Counted from the first letter of the stretch, positions 49,118 to 58,494 are shown. The stretch is DNA of 64,000 nt from Saccharomycopsis malanga (GCA_004014935.1 CP025323.1:434001-498000), one strand, 5' to 3'. The notes: generated from the sequence alone by a model not told the origin. Translations and numbers: made by a program.

Positions 49118-50655
49118 AGCTGAAAAATATGTCAATATGTTTTCTGAAGAAGAATATTTGACAGCAATATAAGCGCAAGTCTTAACCAGAGAAGAATAAG
49201 AATAAGGATGAAGTGTGCGAGTATAGTATATTTTGTATAAAAGCTTAAAAATCACCAAAAAGAAAATCATAACTGCATATTACTGCATTTTAACGCACCG
49301 GAAATGTACTCCGAGGGTAATCGTGCATATGCATGCATATAATGCACTATGATGTCACGTAGTTTTTCCGGCCAACCATCAGTAAAAAACCCAAGAACCT
49401 AGACAAACAAACAAACACTCAAAATTTCTTGTCCTTTTCTCGGAGTAGATGGAGGGGATTTAGAGTCCGAGAAATAAATATGATCTGTGGACCTGCTTCA
49501 CTTGATATGGTATTTTAAGGCGCTAAATTTTCATAACTACACAGCTCTAATATCCTGCCACGTAATGTCATGGCGGCAATCTCAACACATTTCATAACAG
49601 CATTAGTTGTCACACATGAATGTCGTAAGAAATTGAATACATCATCGATCGCCCGACAAAGGTGCGCTGGACAATCAGTCGTCCAGGGTGTTTAACCATT
49701 AACAATAGACCTTACGTGGAATCTGTATTATGTCACGTGCAGATACAGTATAGACACTTATAGGCTGTCTCACGATGGCAGTAGTTACTCGCGATAGTTT
49801 TTTAAAAAGAATCAGACAACCAGGGTCAGTCCAATTCAAAATTTTATTGGATTACAATATCGATCACCGGTTGGCATGTCTACAGAGCACTTCTTACTTC
49901 AATCGTCGCGGGTCGGCATAACGCAGCAATGCAGCAACATAATAGAGGCAATCGGAAGCAATCAAGACAAGTAGCTATTGAATGGTTCTGTAGAGGTTAC
50001 TGTGGAAAATCTAAAGCGCCATCAGTAAATAGATATTGTGTGGGGCTACAGCTTTGCTAGAGGCTGTCGCTTCTGGTTTCCAAATTATGTCAACTTCCGT
50101 TTCAAGAAACTGTCTTGTTTTTTTGATGTTCCTCACAACGTCATGTAGCTGCGGGGATGCATCACATGAGATGTGCATAAAAATATGTATGGGCGTGTAT
50201 GATGGTAAATGAGGCGAGTGTTAAATATCAACTACTATAGATGCCATGTACTTATTTCAAGATCTGTTTCTCTGTTTACAGTTCTTCAGCGATTTTGTAA
50301 TTTACTAATACTTGTAGCATGTGTATATCTTGTAAGACAATATCTTGGTGGTAGTTAATTCTCTGGAAGGTCTCATTTTGATACATTTTTTGGTGGCATC
50401 CGCCGTTCAGTTCCCAGTACTTAGTTTCACCTTAATGTCCATACACTGGTAGTTCCGCTGTTGGGGCTCCAATCATGATTCTCATCAACATGTATCCATG
50501 TTGAGTTTTCTTAGTAAATCTTGCTTCTCAACTGTTTATATATGTCATAACCGGTCACTATAATACACACTTCATAGTGATTCTGTAAAACCTGTTGAAT
50601 TAAATCCAATCTGTCAGCATAAACTCCCTGTTAATTTAAACAACTCAATTACACA
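49118..50655. other. 1.5-kb divergent spacer
   Basis: Promoters of the F-box/LRR gene and of PMP3. TCACGTG lies at 49,733-49,739, and a 6-bp stem hairpin CTGGAC...GTCCAG at about 49,667-49,686. No gene seen. Confidence 0.5.
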
Positions 50656-50988
50656 ATGTCTAGCAAACGCTACAATGAATACTCACCATCAACTCCAAAT
50701 TTAGAGAGCCAGTCTCAAGGTTACCAACATGACGAAAAGGCCCTTACTACACAACAGAATAATACCCAGGTGGGCCTCTGTTGTCACATCCTTATTGCTA
50801 TTATTTTCCCACCAATAGCAGTTTACTTATCCAGAGGCAACAGTGGTCAGTTGTGGCTCAATATCGTCCTTTCGTTCCTTATTGGCTTCCCAGGAATCAT
50901 TCACGCTTTGATTTTGGTAAGTGTTATCGGTATTCATGTAAAGGCAGGCGATTTACTAACGACTTTTTAGATATACAGAGACTTGTAG
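50656..50988 (+). CDS. PMP3: Pmp3-like plasma-membrane proteolipid, spliced
   Basis: Exons 50656-50916 and 50971-50988 give 92 residues. The 54-nt intron has GTAAGT, a perfect TACTAAC (50954-50960) and TTTTTAG. Splicing yields FPGIIHALIL-IYRDL, the proper PMP3 ending. The UPF0057 core is LCCHILIAIIFPPIAVYLSR to the end (residues 41-92), preceded by a 40-residue polar N-terminus that S. cerevisiae Pmp3 (55 aa) lacks; longer N-termini are closer to other family members. Pmp3 affects membrane potential and cation sensitivity. Reading through the intron keeps the frame for 18 codons and stops at the TAG of the acceptor. Confidence 0.88.
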
Positions 50989-51921
50989 GCTTCTCAAGGC
51001 GTGTAGTTTGCTATCGTTTTACACTCACCTGATTGCCATGTTGTTGACACTTTTTCTTTTAATTTTTGCTAGAGTTTTGAGGCTATATTTCGATTTACGA
51101 GTTATGCTTCCATTTAATGAAGGGTTTAGAAGTTTATGTTTTGAAACTAACAGCTTTCTCTGTAGGTATATAAGCTCCAAGCGCTCTTTCAACTTTCGAG
51201 CCAAGACTTTCAATTAATACATATAATTATCTGTAGCTTGGTTCAAAGGTACTGCGAGTTTTATGTAGTATCGTCTTGTTCTTTTCATTCCTTGAAATTA
51301 CGGAAGCATAATAGGCAAAATCCTGCTTTAAATCTATGGCAAGTTCGGGTTTATAGCTCAATACTATATTATCCTTCGAACTGATTTGCTCTCTTTTGTA
51401 TTGTTAAAAGTATCACTTTTCAGTGAAAATGTTTTGCTATTCTTCACAGTTTTAGCCACTTCTTACCTCTTTTACCTTCGCTACTTTTCCACCAAATGCA
51501 CCAGCACCAATTTCTGATATTGATCCTCATTCATTGCGGCATTCAATAACCCTGTAGCCGTTGTAGAGCCATATTGAACCATGTCTGAAGATGACCTAGG
51601 ACGCCGACCCGGCCTCCGGAGCCGACAACGTTGTCGCTTGGAATATTCTTACTTTTCACCATTTACGTCCAAGTTTATCGGCTACACTCTGGTCTTCTAC
51701 ATTATATATAAACTGTGGACTGTCTTCAAATGCTGATATTGCACCAATGGGCACTAGACATACATGCTACATTGCTAGTGCTAACTGAAAAGACAAGATC
51801 AAAAGTCAGTTTTTGAGATAATTAGATCATAGATTAATACCTTTACTAACAGCGAGCTCCATCTTTTATAAGATAAGACTGTCTGTTCTATTGAGGGTTC
51901 CATACTATATTACAGGGCTAA
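50989..51921. other. Spacer PMP3/AFG1
   Basis: No gene seen. A G+C-rich block at 51,597-51,640 (CCCGGCCTCCGGAGCCG) is followed by the perfect 14-bp palindrome CGACAACGTTGTCG (51,623-51,636), 286 bp before AFG1. Confidence 0.5.
51623..51636. promoter_or_regulatory. Perfect 14-bp palindrome upstream of AFG1
   Basis: CGACAACGTTGTCG equals its own reverse complement and sits beside a CCGG-rich patch in otherwise AT-rich DNA. It is a plausible site for a dimeric factor; none is assigned. Confidence 0.35.
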
Positions 51922-53703
51922 ATGACAGGAATAATGTTCTTGAACGTTTCAAGACTCGGATCAACGATTTGTCATGGCTCTTTACGTCAGTCAAGAGCTT
52001 TCGGCCATACATCATATAGCACCTCTTCCAATGAAACAATTACTTCTCCGCCTCCACCTAGTGTGAAAGAGATCAAAAGTGGTCTTAGCAGCTCTCAACA
52101 GCCCAATTCTGATGAGGTTGCAGCCACACCACTTTTAGAGTACCAAAGATTAGTCAAACTCAATCGATTGAGGAACGATCCCCATCAAGTCAAAATGCTC
52201 GAAAGTTTGTCAGCTCTTCATACAAGCTTGCAACTGTACCATCCTCCAAAAGTGACTGTGCCCTCTGTAGAAAGTGTACTTCTGCTGAGTAAAAGTGGCC
52301 AATCATTATGGAACAAAATAAAAAGCCTGATCCATTTATTCGGAAATAGCAGTACTACAGTCAAGGAGGCTTCCAGTTATCCTGATTCAGCGTTCACCCA
52401 TATTCCTAAAGGTTTATATCTTTGGGGTGACGTAGGTTGTGGAAAAACTATGTTGATGGATCTTTTCTACAGTACCGTACCTAAACATTTGACCAAGAAA
52501 AGAATACACTTTCACCAGTTTATGCAAAATCTTCATAAAAGATCTCATCAAGTGATCCTACAGCACGGCAAGCTGGACATTGATCCAATACCTGTATTGG
52601 CAGCAGAGATTGCTCAAACAGCAACGGTGCTCTGTTTTGACGAGTTCCAAGTTACCGATGTTGCAGATGCAATGTTGCTTCGTCGTTTTCTCATGGCGAC
52701 CTTGGCTCCTTCTCATGGCTTAGTACTTTTTGCTACTTCTAATCGTGAACCCAATGACTTGTATATTAACGGAATCCAGCGTGAACTGTTTATTCCAGCA
52801 ATCAGATTGCTAGAAAGACGTACAGAGGTGATTTACTTGAACTCTCCTACAGATTATAGAAAAATTCCAAAACCAGTTTCGTCTGTCTACTATTATCCTC
52901 AAATCAACGCCGCTAATAAGGACAACATCGATTACTTTTCCTCGCAGGTAGAACAGGAAAAAACTCATCATATCAAACAATGGTTTACTTACTTTGTCCA
53001 GCTTGACCACGAGGCTGTTGACCATATCAAGCACAATGACAAAATCAAAATTTGGGGCCGTAACTTGGTTGTTCCAAAATCTATCCCCCACACTATTGCT
53101 CAATTTACTTTCGATGAACTTTGCGGTAAGCCGTTGGCTGCTGGTGACTACTTGGCTCTTGCTAGTCATTATAAAAGTTTTATCATTACTGACATTCCAT
53201 ACTTGTCTATTAACGTGCGTGACAAAATTCGCAGATTTATCACCTTTTTGGATGCCGCGTATAATAATCATTGCAAATTGGCTACCACAGCCGCAAACCT
53301 GTTCAATGGTCTTTTTGTTGACCCAGCATTAATTAAAGAGGACAATCCATTCAATTTAGTAGAAGGCGCAGCAGACAAAATCCAGGACTACAGTACTATC
53401 AAAGGTGGAAGTTCAATCAATAATAAACAGAAAGTTTTAAAAATTGATAACAATGGAGAAGAATCAACTGAGCCAGTTGTTAAACAATCAAATTCCGCAA
53501 GACAAAACATGGCTGCTTCCAAAAGCAAAAGAAAAATACACAAGAAGCTTACAAAAGAGCTCGGATCTTCAAATGTGGATAAGAAGCTTCTCGATCAATC
53601 CACTCAAATGTTTTCTCTTGATGAAGAAAAGTTTGCTTTTGTCCGTGCTTTGTCCAGATTAACGCAAATGAGCACCACCGATTGGGTCAAGTATGACCGT
53701 TGA
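51922..53703 (+). CDS. AFG1: Afg1/LACE1-type mitochondrial ATPase
   Basis: 593 residues (509 in S. cerevisiae). The N-terminus (about 1-35) is a presequence. The ZapE/AFG1 ATPase has LLEYQRLVKLNRLRNDPHQ, Walker A LWGDVGCGKTMLMD (about 165), Walker B VLCFDEFQVTDVADAMLLRR and LNSPTDYRKIPKPVSSVYYY, and ends around GDYLALASHYKSFIITDIPY. It is implicated in quality control of cytochrome oxidase subunits with the inner-membrane proteases. A basic, low-complexity C-terminal extension (about 485-593) is longer than in S. cerevisiae. A CTG codon at 52,786-52,788 lies in QRE-x-FIP, where the S. cerevisiae protein has serine as I recall, supporting CUG as Ser. Confidence 0.94.
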   Translation: MTGIMFLNVSRLGSTICHGSLRQSRAFGHTSYSTSSNETITSPPPPSVKEIKSGLSSSQQPNSDEVAATPLLEYQRLVKLNRLRNDPHQVKMLESLSALHTSLQLYHPPKVTVPSVESVLLLSKSGQSLWNKIKSLIHLFGNSSTTVKEASSYPDSAFTHIPKGLYLWGDVGCGKTMLMDLFYSTVPKHLTKKRIHFHQFMQNLHKRSHQVILQHGKLDIDPIPVLAAEIAQTATVLCFDEFQVTDVADAMLLRRFLMATLAPSHGLVLFATSNREPNDLYINGIQRELFIPAIRLLERRTEVIYLNSPTDYRKIPKPVSSVYYYPQINAANKDNIDYFSSQVEQEKTHHIKQWFTYFVQLDHEAVDHIKHNDKIKIWGRNLVVPKSIPHTIAQFTFDELCGKPLAAGDYLALASHYKSFIITDIPYLSINVRDKIRRFITFLDAAYNNHCKLATTAANLFNGLFVDPALIKEDNPFNLVEGAADKIQDYSTIKGGSSINNKQKVLKIDNNGEESTEPVVKQSNSARQNMAASKSKRKIHKKLTKELGSSNVDKKLLDQSTQMFSLDEEKFAFVRALSRLTQMSTTDWVKYDR

Positions 53704-53840
53704 TATTGGTCCTTACATATTCTTTCTTTATACAAAAGTGCATTAACATTAATCTATAGACGTCTTTGAGAGACAAATAAAAATACAGCAACCTAAGAAA
53801 AGTATATTACAAATCAGTACCTGTAGATACTTGTGTTTTT

Positions 53841-54431
53841 TCAACTTCTGATCGAAACGTATTTTGTTGCTTCTTTTATCGCCTGTTCAACCTGTTTGTT
53901 CTTTGATGTTAGTGCCTCACCAATCTCAAGTCCGACATTCGCAACGGTGTCAAGGATACTACAAACCATAAAAAAACCACATATAAATTCGCCAATTCCT
54001 AAGAAGACCTTCCCCACAGTTTTTCCAGCACCTTTGTTTTGCACACAGTCCACTCCACCTGCGATACAAGTACCAGAGGTGTTTGTAGTCAAGTTTGAGG
54101 TTACACTGAGAGTGTCCTCTGTATACGTTGCTGGCTGATAGATGGTATTGTTGATATTGAATGCAGGGGCTTGAAAAGAGTCATCGTAATCATTGTCACT
54201 GTCATTGTCTGCTTCGTAATCTTCCTGATAATCATCCTGTAATGGACCATTTACCACTGCTTTATTGGCGATATCTGTAGATGTTGGAGCTGATTCTGAT
54301 TCTGTAAGCAGATCATAGAAATCTGTCCCAAGAACATAGTTTGCACTATCAAGGTATTTGTTGGATGTTGCTATTATTGGGTTTATAAAAATTAACTGGA
54401 ATAAAATTCCATGTATTAGATTGTAATTCAT
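53841..54431 (-). CDS. Small secreted protein of an unrecognised family (VQNKG family, member 1)
   Basis: 196 residues. A signal peptide at about 1-21 (MNYNLIHGILFQLIFINPII) is followed by an acidic Asp/Glu/Tyr region (65-85) and N-glycosylation sequons (NNT, NLT, NTS at 94-119). The C-terminal half holds CIAGGVDC, VQNKG (130-134), GKVFLGIG, a hydrophobic stretch FICGFFMVCSILDTVANVGL (149-168), IGEALTSK (170-177) and KYVS (190-193). The VQNKG, GK-x-F, IGE-x3-SK and KYVS blocks recur in the same order in the divergent neighbour at 55,291. It converges on AFG1. I do not recognise the family; the glycine-spaced hydrophobic helix could lie in or on membranes. Coding status rests on signal peptide plus the shared blocks. 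Confidence 0.75.
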   Translation of the reverse strand: MNYNLIHGILFQLIFINPIIATSNKYLDSANYVLGTDFYDLLTESESAPTSTDIANKAVVNGPLQDDYQEDYEADNDSDNDYDDSFQAPAFNINNTIYQPATYTEDTLSVTSNLTTNTSGTCIAGGVDCVQNKGAGKTVGKVFLGIGEFICGFFMVCSILDTVANVGLEIGEALTSKNKQVEQAIKEATKYVSIRS

Positions 54432-55290
54432 TTCGTTTAGCTATGGGCTGTGACAACCTATACTTCAATTAAAAGTACATGAAATATTGGTAAATAAAAT
54501 GTAGAATAAAAGGGCCAATATTGAAATAAAAACTTCTATCACACCTAGATAACTACCCTTTGAAAAATAGTCCATTCCGGAACGCAAAACAAATCTTTAA
54601 TCAGAGCCTGGTACCAGCAAAATAATATCTTGGTTCAGCATACCCAAAGATTATATGATTGGTAGTAACCATTCGGCATATATTTTCCCACTACTGCAAG
54701 GATGCGCATTCGAGTGCCCAACATGCATGGCGATCATTATTGGAATGTTGGCACTCCTGAGGAATGGGTAAGCTTGCAAAAAAGGCGTTTTCTTATCCAT
54801 CTCCGCAACAAATGGTTGGAAGACTTATGGGCTCCATAGTTCGGCGAAAAACTTGCCTGTGTTGAGTTTAATTCCATGGGTTTTCCAGTTTTGGCGGCAC
54901 TGTCTTCTAGTTTACCAGTTTATATGTCAAACAATGCACATATCTCAACTTAAAAGAAGCCACGGACAAGTGCTTTTCTATGCTAGTAAAAATAATTATC
55001 ATTTCAAAGGAAATAAAAGTAGGTTTTAGCGTTGCTTTTTAAGTGGTATGTATGTTGAAAGCTTGAAGAAACAAATGCTCTAGTAGAAAATTCCGTAATC
55101 ATGTTACTTATAAGCTAATGCCTTTTCCTATCCTGGATATTTGTTCGTGCCTTCCATCAAATCATAAGTTTTTGTTTTTTGAACTTCAATTTTATACTTG
55201 ACTTCTTCTTTACTCGATTTTACTGGATAACCTTGAAGTAAAACGTATCTACAAACAGTCTTAACTGTCCACCAATCTACATTATCAAAT
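54432..55290. other. Divergent promoter between the two secreted-protein genes
   Basis: 859 bp with no gene seen. It contains GAGTGCCCAACAT (54,712-54,724) and ATGTTGGCACTC (54,745-54,756), an inverted repeat with one extra C in the left arm and a 20-bp spacer, placed between the two divergent starts. Confidence 0.5.
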
Positions 55291-55839
55291 ATGCAACAAA
55301 ATCTATTTCGGAATTTTTGTCTAATATGCTCAATATTAATAATAGCGCTTATCCAGACGACACATTCGTATCCGCTAACCAATCAAAAAAGAGAGGATGA
55401 TTACTACGCTGCTGTAACAAATTCGCAGTTCACTCTACTGTCGCCAACAAGCACTTTGAAAACTTTCTTGTCGCTGCCAACTTACACGCTGGGCATCCAG
55501 AGCATTAATGGGGCAGATGGAACTGAAAATGTGCAAAACAAAGGTATTTTCTCGTGGATTGGCAAAGCCTTCAAAGCAATATTCCATATTGGTGAAAGTG
55601 CCGCCAGTAAAGCAATGAAAAAAGCCCTTCCCATATTGCAAAAAGTGCAGCAGGCCAAAGCCTTGCTTCCTGCTCAGAAGTACGTATCGCTGCTTTCGAA
55701 GGTTCAGCAGATTGAAATGGTGAAAACTACACAATTGGTGATAAACAATAACAAAAATGCATTCAAGGCCCTACAAAACGCAGGCAACATTGGGTTTCAA
55801 GGCGGTCAAATAGGCCTTGGAATGACAAACAAGGGCTGA
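55291..55839 (+). CDS. Small secreted protein of an unrecognised family (VQNKG family, member 2)
   Basis: 182 residues. A signal peptide at about 1-26 (core LICSILIIALIQ) is followed by a Kex2-type KR at 33-34 (NQKR|ED). After a Ser/Thr/Leu region come VQNKG (81-85), GIFSWIGKAFKAIFHIGESA (85-104), SKAMKKALPILQKVQQAK and KYVS (130-133). The end is Gly/Asn-rich (NIGFQGGQIGLGMTNKG). Residues 85-125 would form a cationic amphipathic helix, as in membrane-active peptides, but that is only a helical-pattern reading. Four CTG codons cluster here, more than in the housekeeping neighbours; if CUG is Ser the residues at 50, 62, 67 and 134 are Ser. There are no cysteines after the signal peptide, unlike member 1. 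Confidence 0.75.
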   Translation: MQQNLFRNFCLICSILIIALIQTTHSYPLTNQKREDDYYAAVTNSQFTLLSPTSTLKTFLSLPTYTLGIQSINGADGTENVQNKGIFSWIGKAFKAIFHIGESAASKAMKKALPILQKVQQAKALLPAQKYVSLLSKVQQIEMVKTTQLVINNNKNAFKALQNAGNIGFQGGQIGLGMTNKG

Positions 55840-56317
55840 TTTATACTGGGACAATTAATCGCTTCTCCCCGCTTATATATTTGTGTTCACTCTTATTCAT
55901 TTAGTCTTTTTCTTGTTTTACTCGATACTAGTTTTTTAACAACCTTTGCTGTTTTTCTAATAGTCTTTCAGTTTTTTATTCGTTGCCTTGAGGATAGAAT
56001 ATAAGGCAAATTTTGAAGGCGCCATGTAGACCATTTAAATATATACTACATAATTATGCCCATACAATCACCTTGATTTACATTTTTACAATGATTGCTT
56101 AGGCACTTGGAAAGATCATGCCATAACTGATATTCATTATATCTTGTCCACTTCATACTACACTTGGTTTAATAGCACGTGACAGATAATCATTAGTCAG
56201 CCCTTGCTTAATAAAAAGGTGAAAATTTCAGATTTATAGAGATGGTTCCGCCACCATAATCAATTTACGCTTACAACTTTTGTACATCTCCAGCAACAAA
56301 TCCATAACTTCTTCAAT
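55840..56317. other. Spacer before COX17
   Basis: No gene seen. GCACGTGAC (56,175-56,183), a Cbf1-type E-box on the minus strand, lies about 140 bp before COX17. Confidence 0.5.
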
Positions 56318-56485
56318 ATGTCTCAACCAACCGAACAGTCCAAGCCAAAGCCATGTTGTGTTTGCAAGCCAGAAAAGGCCTCTCGTGACGAGTGCTTATT
56401 GCTCAATGGACAAGATTCTGGAAAATGCGACTCTTTGATCACATCTTATAAGAAGTGTATGCAAGGATACGGCTTCACTATATAA
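56318..56485 (+). CDS. COX17: Cox17, mitochondrial copper chaperone
   Basis: 55 codons: MSQPTEQSKPKPCCVCKPEK, ASRDECLLLNGQDSGKCDSL, ITSYKKCMQGYGFTI. The KPCCVC motif (C13, C14, C16) binds Cu(I). Twin CX9C pairs are C16-C26 and C37-C47, the substrate pattern of the Mia40 import route into the intermembrane space. Cox17 hands copper to Sco1 and Cox11 for cytochrome oxidase assembly. S. cerevisiae Cox17 has 69 residues; this one has a shorter acidic N-terminus and a shorter C-terminus. The start is the only ATG before the motif. Confidence 0.96.
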   Translation: MSQPTEQSKPKPCCVCKPEKASRDECLLLNGQDSGKCDSLITSYKKCMQGYGFTI

Positions 56486-56825
56486 GTCGACCCATCAACA
56501 CCGCCAAACCTGTATTTATATTCATAGTAGCTGCTTATAGGTAGAAGAGGCTCCTGTATTATACATAATGGAAAAACCCAATATATACTATACATTTTTC
56601 ATTTTTTCGCTTATATGTAGTGGTATGCACTGTGACGCACGTGTCACATTGAATGTCTTTTCGACGAAGCTGTTCAATGTAGAGCATGTTGATGAATGTG
56701 TGGAGTGACTGTTGGTGATAGTATTACTACAATACGGATTCGAGGTGCATTCTGCTGGTTCAAAATTGTGCTTACAGTGATCTTCTGACATTTATAGACT
56801 CAGTTTGAAGAGGTGACAACGAATC
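56486..56825. promoter_or_regulatory. COX17/HUT1 spacer with a near-palindrome around CACGTG
   Basis: TGTGACGCACGTGTCACA (56,631-56,648) has perfect outer arms TGTGAC/GTCACA around an E-box. It lies about 180 bp before HUT1. Rest AT-rich; no gene seen. Confidence 0.45.
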
Positions 56826-57977
56826 ATGTCGACAAAGACCACAGCAGACGAGGCGGGCCTCAGACAAAGAAAACCAGTTGGTAAAACTGGTGCCATATCG
56901 GCTGAGAAACAGCTGAGTGTATCCAAGAGCTCAGGAAGTTTATTCATGTTGATATGGTGTGTGGCTGGTATCTATGCATCGTTTCTCTCGTGGTCATTCT
57001 TTCATGAAAGAGTTTCTGTCACGCCTTACGATGGTGAAAAATTTAAAGCTCCGCTTTTCATTCAGCTTGTCCAAAACCTTTTTGCCTTTGCTATTGGTTT
57101 GGTTTATCTCAGATATAAATACTTTGCTTCTCCAGTAGTTCAGTTGGAGAGTAGTGGGAATTCAAGCATTAAGAAGCCATTTGCAGCGTACTTATGGGAG
57201 TTTTTCAGTGATAGCGAATTGGTCAAGGCACTTGCCTTAGTGTCTATTACTCAGTCTATATCCACTCCAGTAGGAAACTCTTCGTTAGCGCATATAGATT
57301 TTGTCACCTACTTGCTAGCCAAGAGTTGTAAGTTAATACCAGTGCTCATTATTCACACCTTCTTGTACCGCAGAAAGTTTCCTGTTTCAAAATATTTGAT
57401 TGCCTTGCTTATAACAGCTGGTGTGTTTTTGTTTTCTTATAAAAAACAAAAGGCTAGCTTGTCAAACGTAAAAAAGGTATCTAATGCAGATTCAGAAGGA
57501 AATTTGGCCCTCGGTCTTGGCTATCTCTTGGCATCACTACTCCTTGATGGTTTAACTAATTCCACTCAGGACCAAATGTTCAAGAAATTCAAAAAACTTA
57601 CAGGGATACACTTGATGATCAGTTTGAACTTCATTTCCTTTTTTCTTGTGCTTTTTTACTCCACCGTCCTTACAAACCAATTTAGCTATGCTCTCCAATT
57701 TATCACTCGTTATCCACAGGTATTTTATGAGAATATCATGTGCTACGCTATCTGCGGCGCCGTAGGCCAAATCTTTATTTTTTTGACATTGGAACATTTT
57801 GACTCAATGATTCTAATCACCATAAATGTCACAAGAAAAATGTTTTCTATGATACTTAGTTTAATTATCTTCAGTCATCCGCTAAATCCTACTAAAGTCT
57901 GCGGTATTGCACTCGTGTTCTTCGGCATAGGCTTGGAATCATACTTGAAGTTTAATCAAAAGGTAAAAACTAAATAA
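56826..57977 (+). CDS. HUT1: Hut1, ER UDP-galactose/UDP-glucose transporter (SLC35B1)
   Basis: 383 residues (339 in S. cerevisiae, with a longer polar N-terminus here). About ten membrane helices. Family blocks: GIYASFLSWSFFHERV, SITQSISTPVGNSSLAHIDF, VTYLLAKSCKLIPVLIIHTF, LDGLTNSTQDQMFKKFKKLT and FLTLEHFDSMILITINVTRK. The end KVKTK fits a K-x-K-x-x dilysine ER-retrieval signal. Nucleotide-sugar transporter of the ER supporting glycosylation and protein folding. CTG appears only once near the N-terminus in this Leu-rich protein. Confidence 0.94.
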   Translation: MSTKTTADEAGLRQRKPVGKTGAISAEKQLSVSKSSGSLFMLIWCVAGIYASFLSWSFFHERVSVTPYDGEKFKAPLFIQLVQNLFAFAIGLVYLRYKYFASPVVQLESSGNSSIKKPFAAYLWEFFSDSELVKALALVSITQSISTPVGNSSLAHIDFVTYLLAKSCKLIPVLIIHTFLYRRKFPVSKYLIALLITAGVFLFSYKKQKASLSNVKKVSNADSEGNLALGLGYLLASLLLDGLTNSTQDQMFKKFKKLTGIHLMISLNFISFFLVLFYSTVLTNQFSYALQFITRYPQVFYENIMCYAICGAVGQIFIFLTLEHFDSMILITINVTRKMFSMILSLIIFSHPLNPTKVCGIALVFFGIGLESYLKFNQKVKTK

Positions 57978-58494
57978 AAAGTAATGTTATATATGTGATT
58001 GAGCCGTAGAAAGATAGAAAACGACACTTGCTGTCTTAATAAATAAATGTTTGTTATCTGATCAGAAGTCCTTTGCTCCTGCTATCGCCGTTAATGTAGA
58101 GTGCTTTTTTTTATACTTTTTAGGCTTTGTGCTGATAAGGTTTTTGCAACTGAGGATGAAGAGAGTTTTGATGGAATTGATTTGGTGATGTGGTAATAAA
58201 ATTTTAGACCTATAGTGATGAGATTCTGGACTTTCTACAATACTCTTTGGTAAACATAACAAAAAGCAGCAGAAAGTACTACAGCTACAAGAAATCTCTA
58301 CATTGAGAGTCGTTTATATTCAAAATGAGAAATAAAGGAGCACTTATCAAAACAGATCCTAGCATGATTATTTTCAACTTTTGGTTCCAGAATACAAAAG
58401 CTTTATCATGCTTACAATTGTAAAAATTACATTAAACATTATCATATATTAGCATTCTTTCGCTTCAAAAATATTACTAAAATTTCAACAGCAG
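57978..58494. other. Convergent spacer HUT1/large acidic gene
   Basis: AT-rich 3' flanks; the short frames have no recognisable features. Nothing else seen. Confidence 0.5.

Noticed and set aside
51843-51915. Possible 5' leader intron of AFG1 (TACTAAC followed by TACAG)
   Set aside because: No matching 5' splice site could be found upstream, and the branch-to-acceptor distance is long.
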